Source of the DNA: Brevibacterium sp. 239c
GTDB taxonomy: Bacteria > Actinomycetota > Actinomycetes > Actinomycetales > Brevibacteriaceae
Assembly (NCBI RefSeq): GCF_900169365.1
Contig: NZ_FXZH01000012.1
Span: 1 to 64,000 of the forward strand
Length of the DNA stretch: 64,000 bases
Direction: 5' to 3'
Under the pieces are notes generated by a model. The model was given only the letters and a program-made list of their open reading frames with translations. It was not told where the DNA came from and did not search any database. This document shows, in pieces, positions 25,771-34,643 of this stretch; the first letter of the stretch is position 1; every line of letters starts with the position of its first letter. Made by a program: the position numbers and the translations under genes.

Positions 25771-26733
25771 ATGACCGCTGATTTCCGTCTGCTGTCGTTG
25801 CTGGGGATGGTGGCTTCGGGACGGACCTACTCCGCGACTGAGCTGGCCGCACACTTCGGTGTCACCCCGCGATCCATTCGCCGTGACATCACGAGCCTGC
25901 GGCAGCTCGGATATGTCATCGAATCAACCCCGAGCGCGGCCGGCGGATACCGCGCTCACTCGCGCACCGTCCTGCCCCCGCTGCAGCTCGAGGCCGGTGA
26001 AGCACTGGCCACAGCGCTCGGCTTGGCACTGCTCAACGGAGCCGGGTTGGGTACGTCGAACGCCGATTCAGCCACCGCGAAATTGCGCGAAATGCTGCCT
26101 GCTGTGATGCGCGAGATGATCGGGGACATCAGCACGGCGGTCTCTGTTCTGGCTGGTCACGAGCCTGGAGTCGACATGACATCGGTGATGACGACCGCCT
26201 CGGCGATTACGTCTCGAAGCGTCCTGACGTTCACCCACATGAAGCGGAAGCCAGCCGACAGCTCACGCGCGACGGCGATGGAGCGCCGGGTGGAGCCGGT
26301 GCAGCTGGTGGTTCTCGGCGCGCACTGGTATCTCTATGCCTGGGATCTCACCCGCAGCGACTGGCGCGTATTCCGCCTCGATCGGATGACTCAGGTTCAC
26401 GAAACGACCTTCGCCTTCTCGCCCAGAGACCATCCCGACGCCGAGGCGGCGGTGAGTTCCGCCGTCACCACCGACGCGTACCGCCACACCGTGATCCTGG
26501 ATGTCGATGCCACAGTGGCCGAGACCAAAGCGTGGTTCCCTACAAGGACGGCGACGATCACGAAGACCGACGACGGCGCCCGCATCGAGTTCGGTGTCGA
26601 GGACCTCGGATGGGCGGCCGTGATCACCGCGGCGACTCCCGTGGAATGTCGAGTGATCCAGCCCCCGGAACTCTTGGACGCACTGCGCGACCTTGGTGAG
26701 CGGGCGGCCAAAATGAGCGGGAGGCCCAAGTGA
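25771..26733 (+). CDS. YafY-type HTH/WYL-domain transcriptional regulator
   Basis: 320 residues. The N-terminal winged helix (SATELAAHFGVTPRSIRRDITSLRQLGYVI) is followed by a WYL ligand-sensing domain (VEPVQLVVLGAHWYLYAWDL, WRVFRLDRM) and a C-terminal extension. Such proteins are usually repressors or activators of a divergent gene, here the DinB-family gene. There is no ribosome site; the -10 element lies 7 bases before the ATG, so the transcript is probably leaderless. Confidence 0.88.
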   Translation: MTADFRLLSLLGMVASGRTYSATELAAHFGVTPRSIRRDITSLRQLGYVIESTPSAAGGYRAHSRTVLPPLQLEAGEALATALGLALLNGAGLGTSNADSATAKLREMLPAVMREMIGDISTAVSVLAGHEPGVDMTSVMTTASAITSRSVLTFTHMKRKPADSSRATAMERRVEPVQLVVLGAHWYLYAWDLTRSDWRVFRLDRMTQVHETTFAFSPRDHPDAEAAVSSAVTTDAYRHTVILDVDATVAETKAWFPTRTATITKTDDGARIEFGVEDLGWAAVITAATPVECRVIQPPELLDALRDLGERAAKMSGRPK

Positions 26734-26818
26734 GCAGGGCCGGTCGTGAAGGCCCTGAGATGTCCTCACGATGACACGAGAATGAACTAATCAGGGCAGA
26801 GCCAATATACTTGTTGCT

Positions 26819-27208
26819 ATGACGATTCTCATTGGCTATCTTCCTGCTCCTGAGGGTGAAGCAGCTCTGCGCGCGGGCTTCGCAGAGGCCAAACTTCGGT
26901 CGAGCAATGCTGTCGTGATCAACTCTCAACGACGCGGAGCCAGTGGAACCCCGACCGAGATCGACCAGGACGTCATCGACCGAATCGTCGCATTGGGCAA
27001 GGATTCGGACGTCGAGGTCGAGGTGCTCCAGCCCGATCACGAAGATGATCTGCCCGGAACCCTGAACGAGCTCGTCGAAGAACACGACGCTCAGCTCATC
27101 GTCATCGGACTGCGCAAACGCTCAGCCATCGGCAAATTCATCCTCGGCTCACAGGCCCAGCGAATCCTGCTCGAAGCCGAAGTTCCGGTCCTCACCGCCA
27201 AAGCCTGA
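26819..27208 (+). CDS. Universal stress protein (UspA family)
   Basis: 129 residues. The C-terminal GLRKRSAIGKFILGSQAQRILLEAEVPVL matches the G-2x-G-9x-G(S/T) ATP-binding motif of UspA proteins. Universal stress proteins are small cytoplasmic nucleotide-binding proteins induced in stress or stationary phase; no specific role can be read here. TATACT at 26806-26811 lies 7 bases before the ATG, again suggesting a leaderless transcript. It is convergent with the next gene. Confidence 0.87.
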   Translation: MTILIGYLPAPEGEAALRAGFAEAKLRSSNAVVINSQRRGASGTPTEIDQDVIDRIVALGKDSDVEVEVLQPDHEDDLPGTLNELVEEHDAQLIVIGLRKRSAIGKFILGSQAQRILLEAEVPVLTAKA

Positions 27209-27258
27209 GCCCAGGCGGCGTGCGCAGGAACCTGGGCAACGTGTGTCTGAGCCCTCGC

Positions 27259-30258
27259 TCATCGAGTGGGTTCGAGACCCCAGCCCCAGGCGAGCAACTC
27301 CGGCAGCGACACACCCTGGGCGTTGCTGAGGTCAGCGATCTGAGTCCGACAGGAATAGCCATCGGCCAGCACGACTCGTGTTCGGTCACCATCACCGGCA
27401 GCCTCACCTGTCCCCGCTGGTCCTCCAGCCCCGACCGCGTTCGGTGTCCGCTTGTGCAGCGCTTCCTGTTTGCGCAGGGCCGGCAGCAGAGCCACCTCGG
27501 CCACGGCGACGGAGGTTTCGTAATGGCCTTCTTCGACGCCGAAGTTCCCTGCCAGACCGCAGCAGCCGCCCAGGAACTTCGCCGCGGCGCCGGTCCTGGC
27601 CAGCAGCTCCTTGTCGGCGGCGTTGCCGAAGATCGCCGATTGATGACAGTGCGGCTGCACGAGTGCTTCGACCTCGTCCAGCCGTGGCAGTTCGGCACCC
27701 ACGCTGAGGAGGTACTGGGCAAAGGTCTGCACGCGTGCGGCGACCCGGGCCGAGGCCTCATCGGCCAGAAGCTTCTGCGAATCATCCTTGAGGGTCGCCA
27801 GACATGAGGGTTCGACCCCGATGATGGGCACATCCCCGGTGGCATCGAGCGCGCTGATCGTCGCTCCCAGGTTCGCCTTCGCCGCGTCGAGCTGACCGGT
27901 CGAGATCAAGGGCAGGCCACAGCACACGGTCTGGTCGATGACGCGCACCGTGACACCCGCGCGTTCGAGCACGGCAACGGCGGCGGCGAGGATGCGCGGT
28001 GCGAAATGATTCGACCACGAATCGGCGAACAGAATCACCTCACGTGTATTCGCCCTGGCACCTGCCCCAGGTGCACCCGAATTCCTGGGCCCCACCTCGG
28101 CGGGGGTGGTGCCCGTGGTGGACCACCACTTCTTGAACGTCGTCGCCGCGAACTGCGGGATCGATCGGCGCACGTCGATCCCGGACAGCTTCTTGGCCAC
28201 GGTCGTGAGTCCGGGCAGACCCGAGACTCGGTTGACCACGGGAGCCAATGGCGTGATGACCCGCGCCAACTGCGGCAGGAACCCGAGCGAATAATGCTTC
28301 ATCGGCCGCAGTCTGCCCTTATAGGACTGGTAGAGGACCTCCGCTTTGTACGTGGACATGTCCGTGCCCGTCGGGCACTCGGTGCCACACGCCTTGCAGG
28401 ACAGACAGAGGTCGAGCGCATCGGCGACTTCGGGGGACTGCCACGAGGAGTCGAGAAGGTCACCGGAGACCATCTCCTGCAGCACCCGGGCGCGACCGCG
28501 CGTGGAGTGCCGTTCATCGCGGGTGGCCTGGTAAGACGGGCACATGACTCCACCGGTATCGGCGGAGTCGGCGCGGCACTTGCCCACGCCGGTGCAGCGG
28601 TGCACGGCCGAGGCAAACCCTGCCGACTCTCCTTCGTAGGCCATCGCCAACTTGCCTGGCAGCTCTTCGCGCAGCGGCAGCCGGGTCAGGCGCAGTGATT
28701 CGCTGAGGGCATCCGGGTCGACGATGACTCCGGGGTTGAGCAGGTACTGCGGGTCGAAGAGCTCCTTGACCTCCTTGAACAGGTCGAGCACCGCCGGGGG
28801 ATAGATGAGGCGCAGCAGCTCGGACCTGGCCCGACCGTCGCCATGCTCACCGGAGACGGATCCTCCGTAGCGCGCCACGAGCTTCGTCGCTGCGACCATG
28901 AATGTGCGCATCACCTCGGGCCCGTCGGGATCGTCGAGTGGAAAGTCCACGCGCATGTGCAGGCAGCCGTCGCCGAAGTGCCCGTAGGGAATGCCCCACA
29001 GGCCATGCTCGGTGAGCAGGTCCATCAGATCACGCAGATAGTCGCCGAGGTGCTCCACCGGAACCGCGGAATCCTCCCACCCGGCGTGGGCGTCACGACC
29101 ATCGGGTGTGCGGGAGACCAAGCCGGCACCATCGGCGCGGATCGCCCACACCTCGGCGGCGGCCTGGGGGCCGAGAACCGCCGAGTCCAGGGAGCTGGAC
29201 TCCCTGATCAGGCGCTTCGTCTCATCGACCAGTTCGGCTTCATCCTCGCCGGTGAGCTCGACGACGAGCCAGCCCGCGCCCTCTGGCAGGTGGGGGACCG
29301 CCTCGGCGCCCTTGGTTTCGATGACCCGATCGAGCATGCGCGAGTCGAGGCCCTCGCAGGCTGCGACCGGGAAGTCCTTCAACAGGGGAGCGTCATGTGC
29401 GGCGGCAACCATGTTTTCAAATCCGAGCACCACCGCCGCGGTATGGGTGGGGTCCTTGACCAGACGCATCTTCGCAGCGAGGACGATGCCCCAGGTGCCC
29501 TCGGTCCCGGCGAAGGCCCGGCGCAGGTCGAAGTCGTTCTCCGGGAGCAGGGACTCCAGCCCGTACCCGGAGACCTGCCGTGAGAAGGTGCCCAGACTCG
29601 TCCGGATGGTGCCCAGCTGCCCGGCCACGAGTTCATGCAGACGCGGGAACTGCTCGGACGAGTCGGTGTCGTCGAGGGTGACGATGGTGCCGTCGACGAG
29701 CATGACGACCAGCGCCAGGATGTTGTCGCCGGTGCGCCCGTAGCCCAGAGCGCGTGGCCCGCAGGCGTTGTTGCCGATCATCCCGCCGATCGTGCAGCGC
29801 GTATGGGTTGAGGGATCCGGGCCGAAACGCAGCCCGTGCGGCCGCGCCTGCGTCTGCAGAGAAGCGTGGATGCATCCGGCCTGAACCCATGCGGACTGCG
29901 CATCGGGGTTGAGTGAGAGGACCTCATTCATATGGCGGGAGAAGTCGAGAATGATTCCCGTGCCGATCGCATTGCCGGCGATCGAGGTGCCGGCGCCGCG
30001 GCTGGTGATGGGTACTCCCAGACGACGCGAGATCGCCAGTGTGCGCGAGACGTCGGCCTCGTCATGCGGGAACACGATTGCCTGGGGCACCAGGCGGAAT
30101 AGGGAGGCATCGGTGGTGTACGCGGCACGATCGGTGTCATCGACGCTGAAGTCGCGAACCCCCGCAGACCGGAGCTCGGTCAGGAGGACATCGGCGAGAG
30201 ACATCTCTGTCTCCGCAGAGTTCCGAGGTGCACTGGAGCTGTGAGCCAATGTGGTCAT
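27259..30258 (-). CDS. FAD/Fe-S oxidoreductase (D-2-hydroxyglutarate dehydrogenase / D-lactate dehydrogenase type)
   Basis: 999 residues combining a GlcD/Dld-like FAD-binding half (ITSRGAGTSIAGNAIG; CTIGGMIGNNACGPRALGYGRTGDN) with a GlcF-like half. The latter has cysteine motifs near residues 556 and 618-629 (CLSCKACGTECP) for 4Fe-4S clusters and two CCG repeats (VCCGLPL, GCCGLAG). This is the architecture of E. coli YdiJ, a D-2-hydroxyglutarate dehydrogenase, and of long D-lactate dehydrogenases. It donates electrons to the respiratory chain. An L-2-hydroxyglutarate oxidase gene 7 kb away favours the hydroxyglutarate reading but does not prove it. Start: ATG at 30258; the ATG at 30204 with GGAG upstream is an alternative. 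Confidence 0.82.
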   Translation of the reverse strand: MTTLAHSSSAPRNSAETEMSLADVLLTELRSAGVRDFSVDDTDRAAYTTDASLFRLVPQAIVFPHDEADVSRTLAISRRLGVPITSRGAGTSIAGNAIGTGIILDFSRHMNEVLSLNPDAQSAWVQAGCIHASLQTQARPHGLRFGPDPSTHTRCTIGGMIGNNACGPRALGYGRTGDNILALVVMLVDGTIVTLDDTDSSEQFPRLHELVAGQLGTIRTSLGTFSRQVSGYGLESLLPENDFDLRRAFAGTEGTWGIVLAAKMRLVKDPTHTAAVVLGFENMVAAAHDAPLLKDFPVAACEGLDSRMLDRVIETKGAEAVPHLPEGAGWLVVELTGEDEAELVDETKRLIRESSSLDSAVLGPQAAAEVWAIRADGAGLVSRTPDGRDAHAGWEDSAVPVEHLGDYLRDLMDLLTEHGLWGIPYGHFGDGCLHMRVDFPLDDPDGPEVMRTFMVAATKLVARYGGSVSGEHGDGRARSELLRLIYPPAVLDLFKEVKELFDPQYLLNPGVIVDPDALSESLRLTRLPLREELPGKLAMAYEGESAGFASAVHRCTGVGKCRADSADTGGVMCPSYQATRDERHSTRGRARVLQEMVSGDLLDSSWQSPEVADALDLCLSCKACGTECPTGTDMSTYKAEVLYQSYKGRLRPMKHYSLGFLPQLARVITPLAPVVNRVSGLPGLTTVAKKLSGIDVRRSIPQFAATTFKKWWSTTGTTPAEVGPRNSGAPGAGARANTREVILFADSWSNHFAPRILAAAVAVLERAGVTVRVIDQTVCCGLPLISTGQLDAAKANLGATISALDATGDVPIIGVEPSCLATLKDDSQKLLADEASARVAARVQTFAQYLLSVGAELPRLDEVEALVQPHCHQSAIFGNAADKELLARTGAAAKFLGGCCGLAGNFGVEEGHYETSVAVAEVALLPALRKQEALHKRTPNAVGAGGPAGTGEAAGDGDRTRVVLADGYSCRTQIADLSNAQGVSLPELLAWGWGLEPTR

Positions 30259-30360
30259 GTCCGCATTCTGCCACTTCAGTAGTCGGTGAGGTACTCCTTC
30301 GACGGTGAGTGGGATGGCACCGTCTCTGGGCGGGATGGCCAGATCGCGCAGAGCAGGAAA

Positions 30361-30516
30361 TTCAGCAAACGTTACACAACCGTTATGTAAACGACCGAAA
30401 ATGCGCCTGAACTTCTATAATTCGGGAATAATTGGCCTATTGTCATATACGTGGTATTTAATGGAACTACACATCTAGCTGGCATCGAGCCACAGACATA
30501 AGTAAGGGAAGAAACC
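30361..30516 (+). promoter_or_regulatory. AT-rich promoter region of the small HTH gene
   Basis: This stretch is far richer in A and T than its surroundings. TTACA (30372-30376) and TGTAA (30386-30390) form an inverted repeat with a 9-base centre. TATAAT at 30416-30421 is a perfect -10 element. A second possible promoter (TTGTCA at 30438) lies closer to the gene. The region looks like a regulated promoter, possibly bound by a nucleoid protein such as Lsr2. Confidence 0.5.
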
Positions 30517-30774
30517 ATGTCGCGCCGCGCCCGTGAATTAACAGTTGACCAGACAGCCTTAGTTGGTGCCGTTCGTAAGGTTTCTCGTCAGCGAGCCAAA
30601 GTCAATACAGATTACGTGATGGCGATTCTTCGTGCTCGTGAAGAAGGGGCCACCTTCGGGTCCATCGCCGAGGCGGCAGGCACCTCCTCGCAGGCGGTGC
30701 AGGAGATCGTGCGCAGGCATGGTCCGATCCAGCGCACTGAGACCGCGACATCCGTGCCAACCCCCGCGAAATAG
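30517..30774 (+). CDS. Small helix-turn-helix protein, function unknown
   Basis: 85 residues. The centre (GATFGSIAEAAGTSSQAVQEIVRRHG) is a clear helix-turn-helix resembling sigma region 4 or a resolvase-type HTH. The N-terminus is basic (MSRRARELT) and the C-terminus is a short Thr/Pro tail. AAGGGAAG precedes the ATG. I do not recognise the family. Codons in the first third use more A and T in the third position than neighbouring genes, and the promoter region is AT-rich, so transfer or special regulation is possible. Confidence 0.72.
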   Translation: MSRRARELTVDQTALVGAVRKVSRQRAKVNTDYVMAILRAREEGATFGSIAEAAGTSSQAVQEIVRRHGPIQRTETATSVPTPAK

Positions 30775-31216
30775 GGTTAGGAGGGCGCTGCTTGAGCGTC
30801 AGCTGACAGACGGTGGGCCGAGGCGCCCGGTGGGCCTGCGCATCACAGTGACGTGATCCGCACCCGAGGTGCGCCTTGGGTGCCCAATGGTGACCTGAGT
30901 CATTCGTTTCATTACTGATTGATAACAACAGTGCTTTATTGTGGAAATCCTGTGAAAAGCATGCATGTGGCATTAGACAGGCGATTTCCCAGGGTCGGTG
31001 AACGGCTCTTTCGACCCAGCGGTCATGTGATCGAGAAGCCTGGTTCCGGAGTATCGATTTCGGTTGCCCGTGGTGAAGTTCAGTTGGTTGAACTCGAGGC
31101 TTCGAGTTCCCTTGAATTCTGAATCAAAGCGGCTTAGATACAAGAAGTACACACTCGGGCCTGTATTGCAGTGTTGTTACAGGGGAAGCCCGTTCGGGGC
31201 CGACTAGAGTTGAACT
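30775..31216. other. Spacer with a doubtful short frame
   Basis: About 442 bases. A frame from GTG 30952 to 31122 could encode some 56 residues (VKSMHVALDRRFPRVGERLF onward). Its third-position composition is close to random and it has no clear ribosome site or recognised motif, so I do not call it a gene. TAGAGT at 31205-31210 is a likely -10 for the next gene. An internal GTCACTGTG/CACAGTGAC-type palindrome lies near 30845. Confidence 0.45.
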
Positions 31217-32236
31217 ATGAGCTCAGAGACCGACCTTCTGCCCAATGCTGTCAACGATCTGCCATTGATCCGCATCGCCTCGGACCTCTCCGCGATGGCG
31301 TGGGAGCAGATGGTGGCCTGGCGCAGCTCCCTCGGTGCGCAGCTTGATGCTTCGGTGGTGGACACGAAGACTTCGCCCAACGACCTCGTGACTCTCGCAG
31401 ATGCGCAGATCGAATCACTCGTCCGCGGGTACCTGGCGAAGGTCCGCCCTGCAGACACGATGGTCGGTGAGGAGGGTGCGCCGGCACTGGATCCCATCGA
31501 CTTCTTCGATGCGCAGTTCGTGCGTGAGCTCAACTGCTTTGACGCCAGCCGCAATGATCTCCTCGACATGAGCGATGATGGTGCGCCGCTGGAGTGGCAC
31601 GTCGACCCCATCGACGGCACCGTCAACTATGTGCGCAACATCGAGCACTATGCCTTCTCCGTCGGGGTCTGCGAGGCTGGCGAGTCGCACGGGCGCGGCC
31701 TGGGCGACGAGGGCTGGCTCATCGGTCTCGTTGCTTCGCCGGGATTGAATGCCACTTGGGTGGGCGTGAAGGGCCGTGGTTCCTATCGCATTGAAGGTCG
31801 CCTGTCTGCGGCTGGGAGATCAATGTCGGGTAGCGATTCGACGGAGAGCGGTGATTCGACGAATGGTGGCGATTCGGCGTCTGGCATCCCTGCCCGGCGT
31901 CTGCGCGGGACGCCCGATGGACTCTCCGGCAGGCTGCTGGCCACGGGCTTTGCCTATACCGGCGACAACCGCGGACCGCAGCTGGCCAAGCTGTTCACCC
32001 TGATGGAGGGTTACGACGATATCCGGCGCTGCGGATCGGCCGCCATCGATCTCTGCATGCTCGCCGAAGGCAAGGTCAACAGCTATGCCGAGCGCGGCCT
32101 CGGGATCTATGACTATGCCGGTGGCGGCGTCATTGCCGCGGAAGCCGGTGCTCATGTGTCGCGGGGTGGGTCCGGTGGCCCCACTGCGGCCGCGGCAACC
32201 GAGCAGGAAGCCAGGCGTCTTATCGACTCGATCTGA
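31217..32236 (+). CDS. Inositol monophosphatase family phosphatase
   Basis: 339 residues with the family's metal-binding motifs in order: DLVTLADAQIE, GEEG, DPIDGTVNY and GIYDYAGG. These enzymes hydrolyse inositol phosphates, 3'-phosphoadenosine phosphates or related sugar phosphates with magnesium; the substrate cannot be chosen from sequence. An insert after residue 200 (MSGSDSTESGDSTNGGDSASG region, 31811-31890) consists of near-repeats of GDST. There is no ribosome site; a -10 element lies 6 bases before the ATG, suggesting a leaderless message. Confidence 0.87.
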   Translation: MSSETDLLPNAVNDLPLIRIASDLSAMAWEQMVAWRSSLGAQLDASVVDTKTSPNDLVTLADAQIESLVRGYLAKVRPADTMVGEEGAPALDPIDFFDAQFVRELNCFDASRNDLLDMSDDGAPLEWHVDPIDGTVNYVRNIEHYAFSVGVCEAGESHGRGLGDEGWLIGLVASPGLNATWVGVKGRGSYRIEGRLSAAGRSMSGSDSTESGDSTNGGDSASGIPARRLRGTPDGLSGRLLATGFAYTGDNRGPQLAKLFTLMEGYDDIRRCGSAAIDLCMLAEGKVNSYAERGLGIYDYAGGGVIAAEAGAHVSRGGSGGPTAAAATEQEARRLIDSI

Positions 32237-32351
32237 TGCGGCCCATCTGTCGGTGACTCCACCCACCGGTGCTCCCTGTCTGACCAGGCCATAAACTACT
32301 TCTATTGTCAATGTGAGATGAATAACGATAGATTGCTGTCACGTATTGCGT

Positions 32352-32370
32352 GAAGCTTAGGCTAAGCTAA
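32352..32370. promoter_or_regulatory. DtxR/IdeR-type iron box
   Basis: GAAGCTTAGGCTAAGCTAA agrees with the 19-base DtxR/IdeR consensus at 15 positions by my alignment, including the whole TTAG-S-CTAA core. It lies 54 bases before the start of the iron-siderophore binding protein gene, where iron-loaded DtxR/IdeR would repress the operon. Confidence 0.82.
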
Positions 32371-32423
32371 TTCACAGTTCGTGTTCATCTGTCATCAATG
32401 ACTTTTGCAGGAAGTAGATCACC

Positions 32424-33416
32424 ATGGTTTCGTCTCGTCTCCGTTTCAGCGCCCTGGCCGGCGTGGTTGCACTCGCACTGGCCGGCTGCGGCCAAGCTGC
32501 CGCCGAAGACACCGGCGCCGACGCAGCTTCCGGCAGCACCATCGACATCGAGGACAACAACGGTGCGCAGACCGTGGCGAGCCCGCCTTCCTCTGTAGTT
32601 GCCACAGACAACCGCACCTTCGAAACTCTCGACACCTGGGGCATCGAACTCAGTGCCGGCGCTGTTTCCCTGATGTCCTCAGATCTCAGCTACACGAAAG
32701 ACGACTCGGTCCTCGACCTCGGCTCGCACCGCGAGCCCGACCTCGAAAAGGTCGTCGAGGCCAAACCAGACCTCATCATCAACGGTCAGCGATTCTCGCA
32801 GTTCCACGACGACCTCGCGAAGCTGGCCCCCGAGGCCACCGTGCTCGAACTCGACCCTCGCGACGGTGAGGACTTCGGCTCCGAACTCAAACGCCAGACG
32901 ACAACTCTGGGGGAGGTCTTCGGCAAACAGGATGAGGCGAAGAAGATCATCGAGGATTACGATGCCGCGGTCGAGCGAGCCAAAACCGCCTATGACAGCA
33001 ACGACAAGGCCATGGGCCTCATCACCTCGGCGGGTGACATCGGCTACTCCGCACCTTCGGTCGGACGCACCGTCGGACCGGTCTTCGACATCCTCGACCT
33101 GACCCCGTCCCTCGAAGTCGATGCGAGCAGCGAAGATCACCAGGGAGATGACATCTCCGTCGAAGCCATCGCAGACTCCGACCCCGATCTCATGATCGTC
33201 ATGGATCGTGATGCTTCATTCGCGCCCGAGAAACGCGATGAAGGCTCGGCACCGGCTGCCGAAGTCCTCGAGAAGTCTGAAGCGCTCAAGGACGTTCCCG
33301 CGATCAAGGACGACAAGATCGTCTACTTCCCAGAGGACACCTACCTCAATGAAGGCATCCAGACGTACACGGAGTTCTTCGACACCTTCGCGGATCAGCT
33401 CGAAGGGCAGAAGTAA
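32424..33416 (+). CDS. Iron-siderophore ABC transporter, substrate-binding lipoprotein
   Basis: 330 residues. A signal peptide ends in a lipobox LALAGC with Cys22 as the lipidated residue. The mature protein is a FepB/FhuD-type periplasmic-binding-protein fold resembling YclQ (SVLDLGSHREPDLEKVVEAKPDLIINGQR). It captures a ferric siderophore at the outer face of the membrane for the following permeases and ATPase. AGGAAG precedes the ATG. A DtxR-type box sits upstream and a hairpin separates it from the first permease gene, which would allow the binding protein to be made in excess. Confidence 0.9.
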   Translation: MVSSRLRFSALAGVVALALAGCGQAAAEDTGADAASGSTIDIEDNNGAQTVASPPSSVVATDNRTFETLDTWGIELSAGAVSLMSSDLSYTKDDSVLDLGSHREPDLEKVVEAKPDLIINGQRFSQFHDDLAKLAPEATVLELDPRDGEDFGSELKRQTTTLGEVFGKQDEAKKIIEDYDAAVERAKTAYDSNDKAMGLITSAGDIGYSAPSVGRTVGPVFDILDLTPSLEVDASSEDHQGDDISVEAIADSDPDLMIVMDRDASFAPEKRDEGSAPAAEVLEKSEALKDVPAIKDDKIVYFPEDTYLNEGIQTYTEFFDTFADQLEGQK

Positions 33417-33458
33417 GACCAGCACGACGAAAGCCTCCTGATCTGGGAGCGCCACTAC

Positions 33459-33490
33459 GGCGGTGGATGAGCCCCGGCCCATCCACCGCC
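33459..33490 (+). terminator. Intercistronic hairpin between binding protein and permease
   Basis: GGCGGTGGATG (33459-33469) pairs perfectly with CATCCACCGCC (33480-33490) around a 10-base loop. It lacks a T run, so a partial terminator or an mRNA-stabilising structure protecting the upstream gene's message is most likely. Confidence 0.6.
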
Positions 33491-33513
33491 TTGTCACGAA
33501 TGAGAACGACCGG

Positions 33514-34635
33514 ATGACGAGCACAGACAACAGACCACCCGATGGGCGGGGTGGCGCAACCACGGACACGAGCACCGCCTCGGCGAAGTCGGGTGCCGCA
33601 GCGCACGACAGGGCGGCGAAGGGCCCCGAGGCCAGTGCCCCCGAGGCAGTGAAGAGCCCGATCACCAGCCCTGCTGGCACGGCGAAGAACCCACTGCTGA
33701 GCTGGAAGCTGCTCGCGGGCTTCATCGGTGTCGCGTTGCTCCTCGTAGTCTCCCTCTTCACCGGTGTCTACGACGTCTTCGGCGGCGACGGCGGTGCAGA
33801 GATGTTCCAGATAACCCGTGTGCCGCGCACCATCGCACTCGTTCTCTCCGGTGCTGCGATGGCTATGTGCGGTCTGGTGATGCAGCTGCTGACGCAGAAC
33901 CGCTTCGTCGAGCCGACGACGACCGGCACCACGGAATGGGCCGGCCTCGGACTCATGCTCACTGTCATCATCTACCCGGATGCCTCGATCCTGGCCCGGA
34001 TGATCGGGGCCGTCTTCGCCGCCTTCATCGGCACGCTCGTCTTCTTCCTGTTCCTGCGCCGAGTCTCGCTGAAATCATCACTCATCGTGCCCATCGTCGG
34101 CATCATGCTCGGCGCGGTGGTCGGCGCGATCTCGACCTTCATCGCCGTCCAGACAGATATGCTCCAGAGCCTGGGCATCTGGTTCGCCGGCAGCTTCACG
34201 TCGATTCTGCGGGGGCAGTACGAAATCCTCTGGGTCGTCGTCATCGTCGTCATCGCCGTCTTCATCACCGCTGACCGCTTCACCGTCGCAGGTCTGGGCA
34301 AAGAGGTCGCGACGAACGTCGGAGTCAACTACAGCCAGATCATCCTCATCGGCACCATCCTCGTGGCCACCGCCACGGGCATCGTCACGGTCGTGGTCGG
34401 CAGCCTGCCGTTCCTCGGCCTCATCGTGCCCAACGTCGTCTCGATGATCCGCGGCGACGACCTGCGCAGCAACCTGCCCTGGGTGTGCCTGCTGGGCATC
34501 GCGATCGTCACGATCTGCGACCTCATCGGCCGAATCATCATCATGCCCTTCGAACTGCCGGTCTCCGTCATCCTTGGGGTCGTCGGTGCGGCGGTATTCG
34601 TCGGTCTCCTCCTACGACAGCGGAAGCGAGGATGA
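33514..34635 (+). CDS. Iron-siderophore ABC transporter permease (FecCD family)
   Basis: 373 residues. After a hydrophilic, Ala/Gly-rich tail of about 55 residues come roughly nine hydrophobic segments. FQITRVPRTIALVLSGAAMAMCGLVMQLLTQNRFVEPTTTGTTEWAGLG is the conserved FecCD/FatD block, closest in feel to YclN/CeuB. It forms half of the membrane channel for a ferric siderophore. The ATG at 33514 is preferred because an earlier in-frame GTG at 33463 lies inside the hairpin. The stop overlaps the ATGA just before the next permease gene. Confidence 0.87.
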   Translation: MTSTDNRPPDGRGGATTDTSTASAKSGAAAHDRAAKGPEASAPEAVKSPITSPAGTAKNPLLSWKLLAGFIGVALLLVVSLFTGVYDVFGGDGGAEMFQITRVPRTIALVLSGAAMAMCGLVMQLLTQNRFVEPTTTGTTEWAGLGLMLTVIIYPDASILARMIGAVFAAFIGTLVFFLFLRRVSLKSSLIVPIVGIMLGAVVGAISTFIAVQTDMLQSLGIWFAGSFTSILRGQYEILWVVVIVVIAVFITADRFTVAGLGKEVATNVGVNYSQIILIGTILVATATGIVTVVVGSLPFLGLIVPNVVSMIRGDDLRSNLPWVCLLGIAIVTICDLIGRIIIMPFELPVSVILGVVGAAVFVGLLLRQRKRG

Positions 34636-34643
34636 GGCGCGCC

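Noticed and set aside
30952-31122. Short frame encoding about 56 residues
   Set aside because: No ribosome site, near-random third-position composition and no recognised motif.
33463-33513. GTG start for the first siderophore permease
   Set aside because: The codon lies in the stem of a perfect hairpin and lacks a ribosome site; the ATG at 33514 is preferred.
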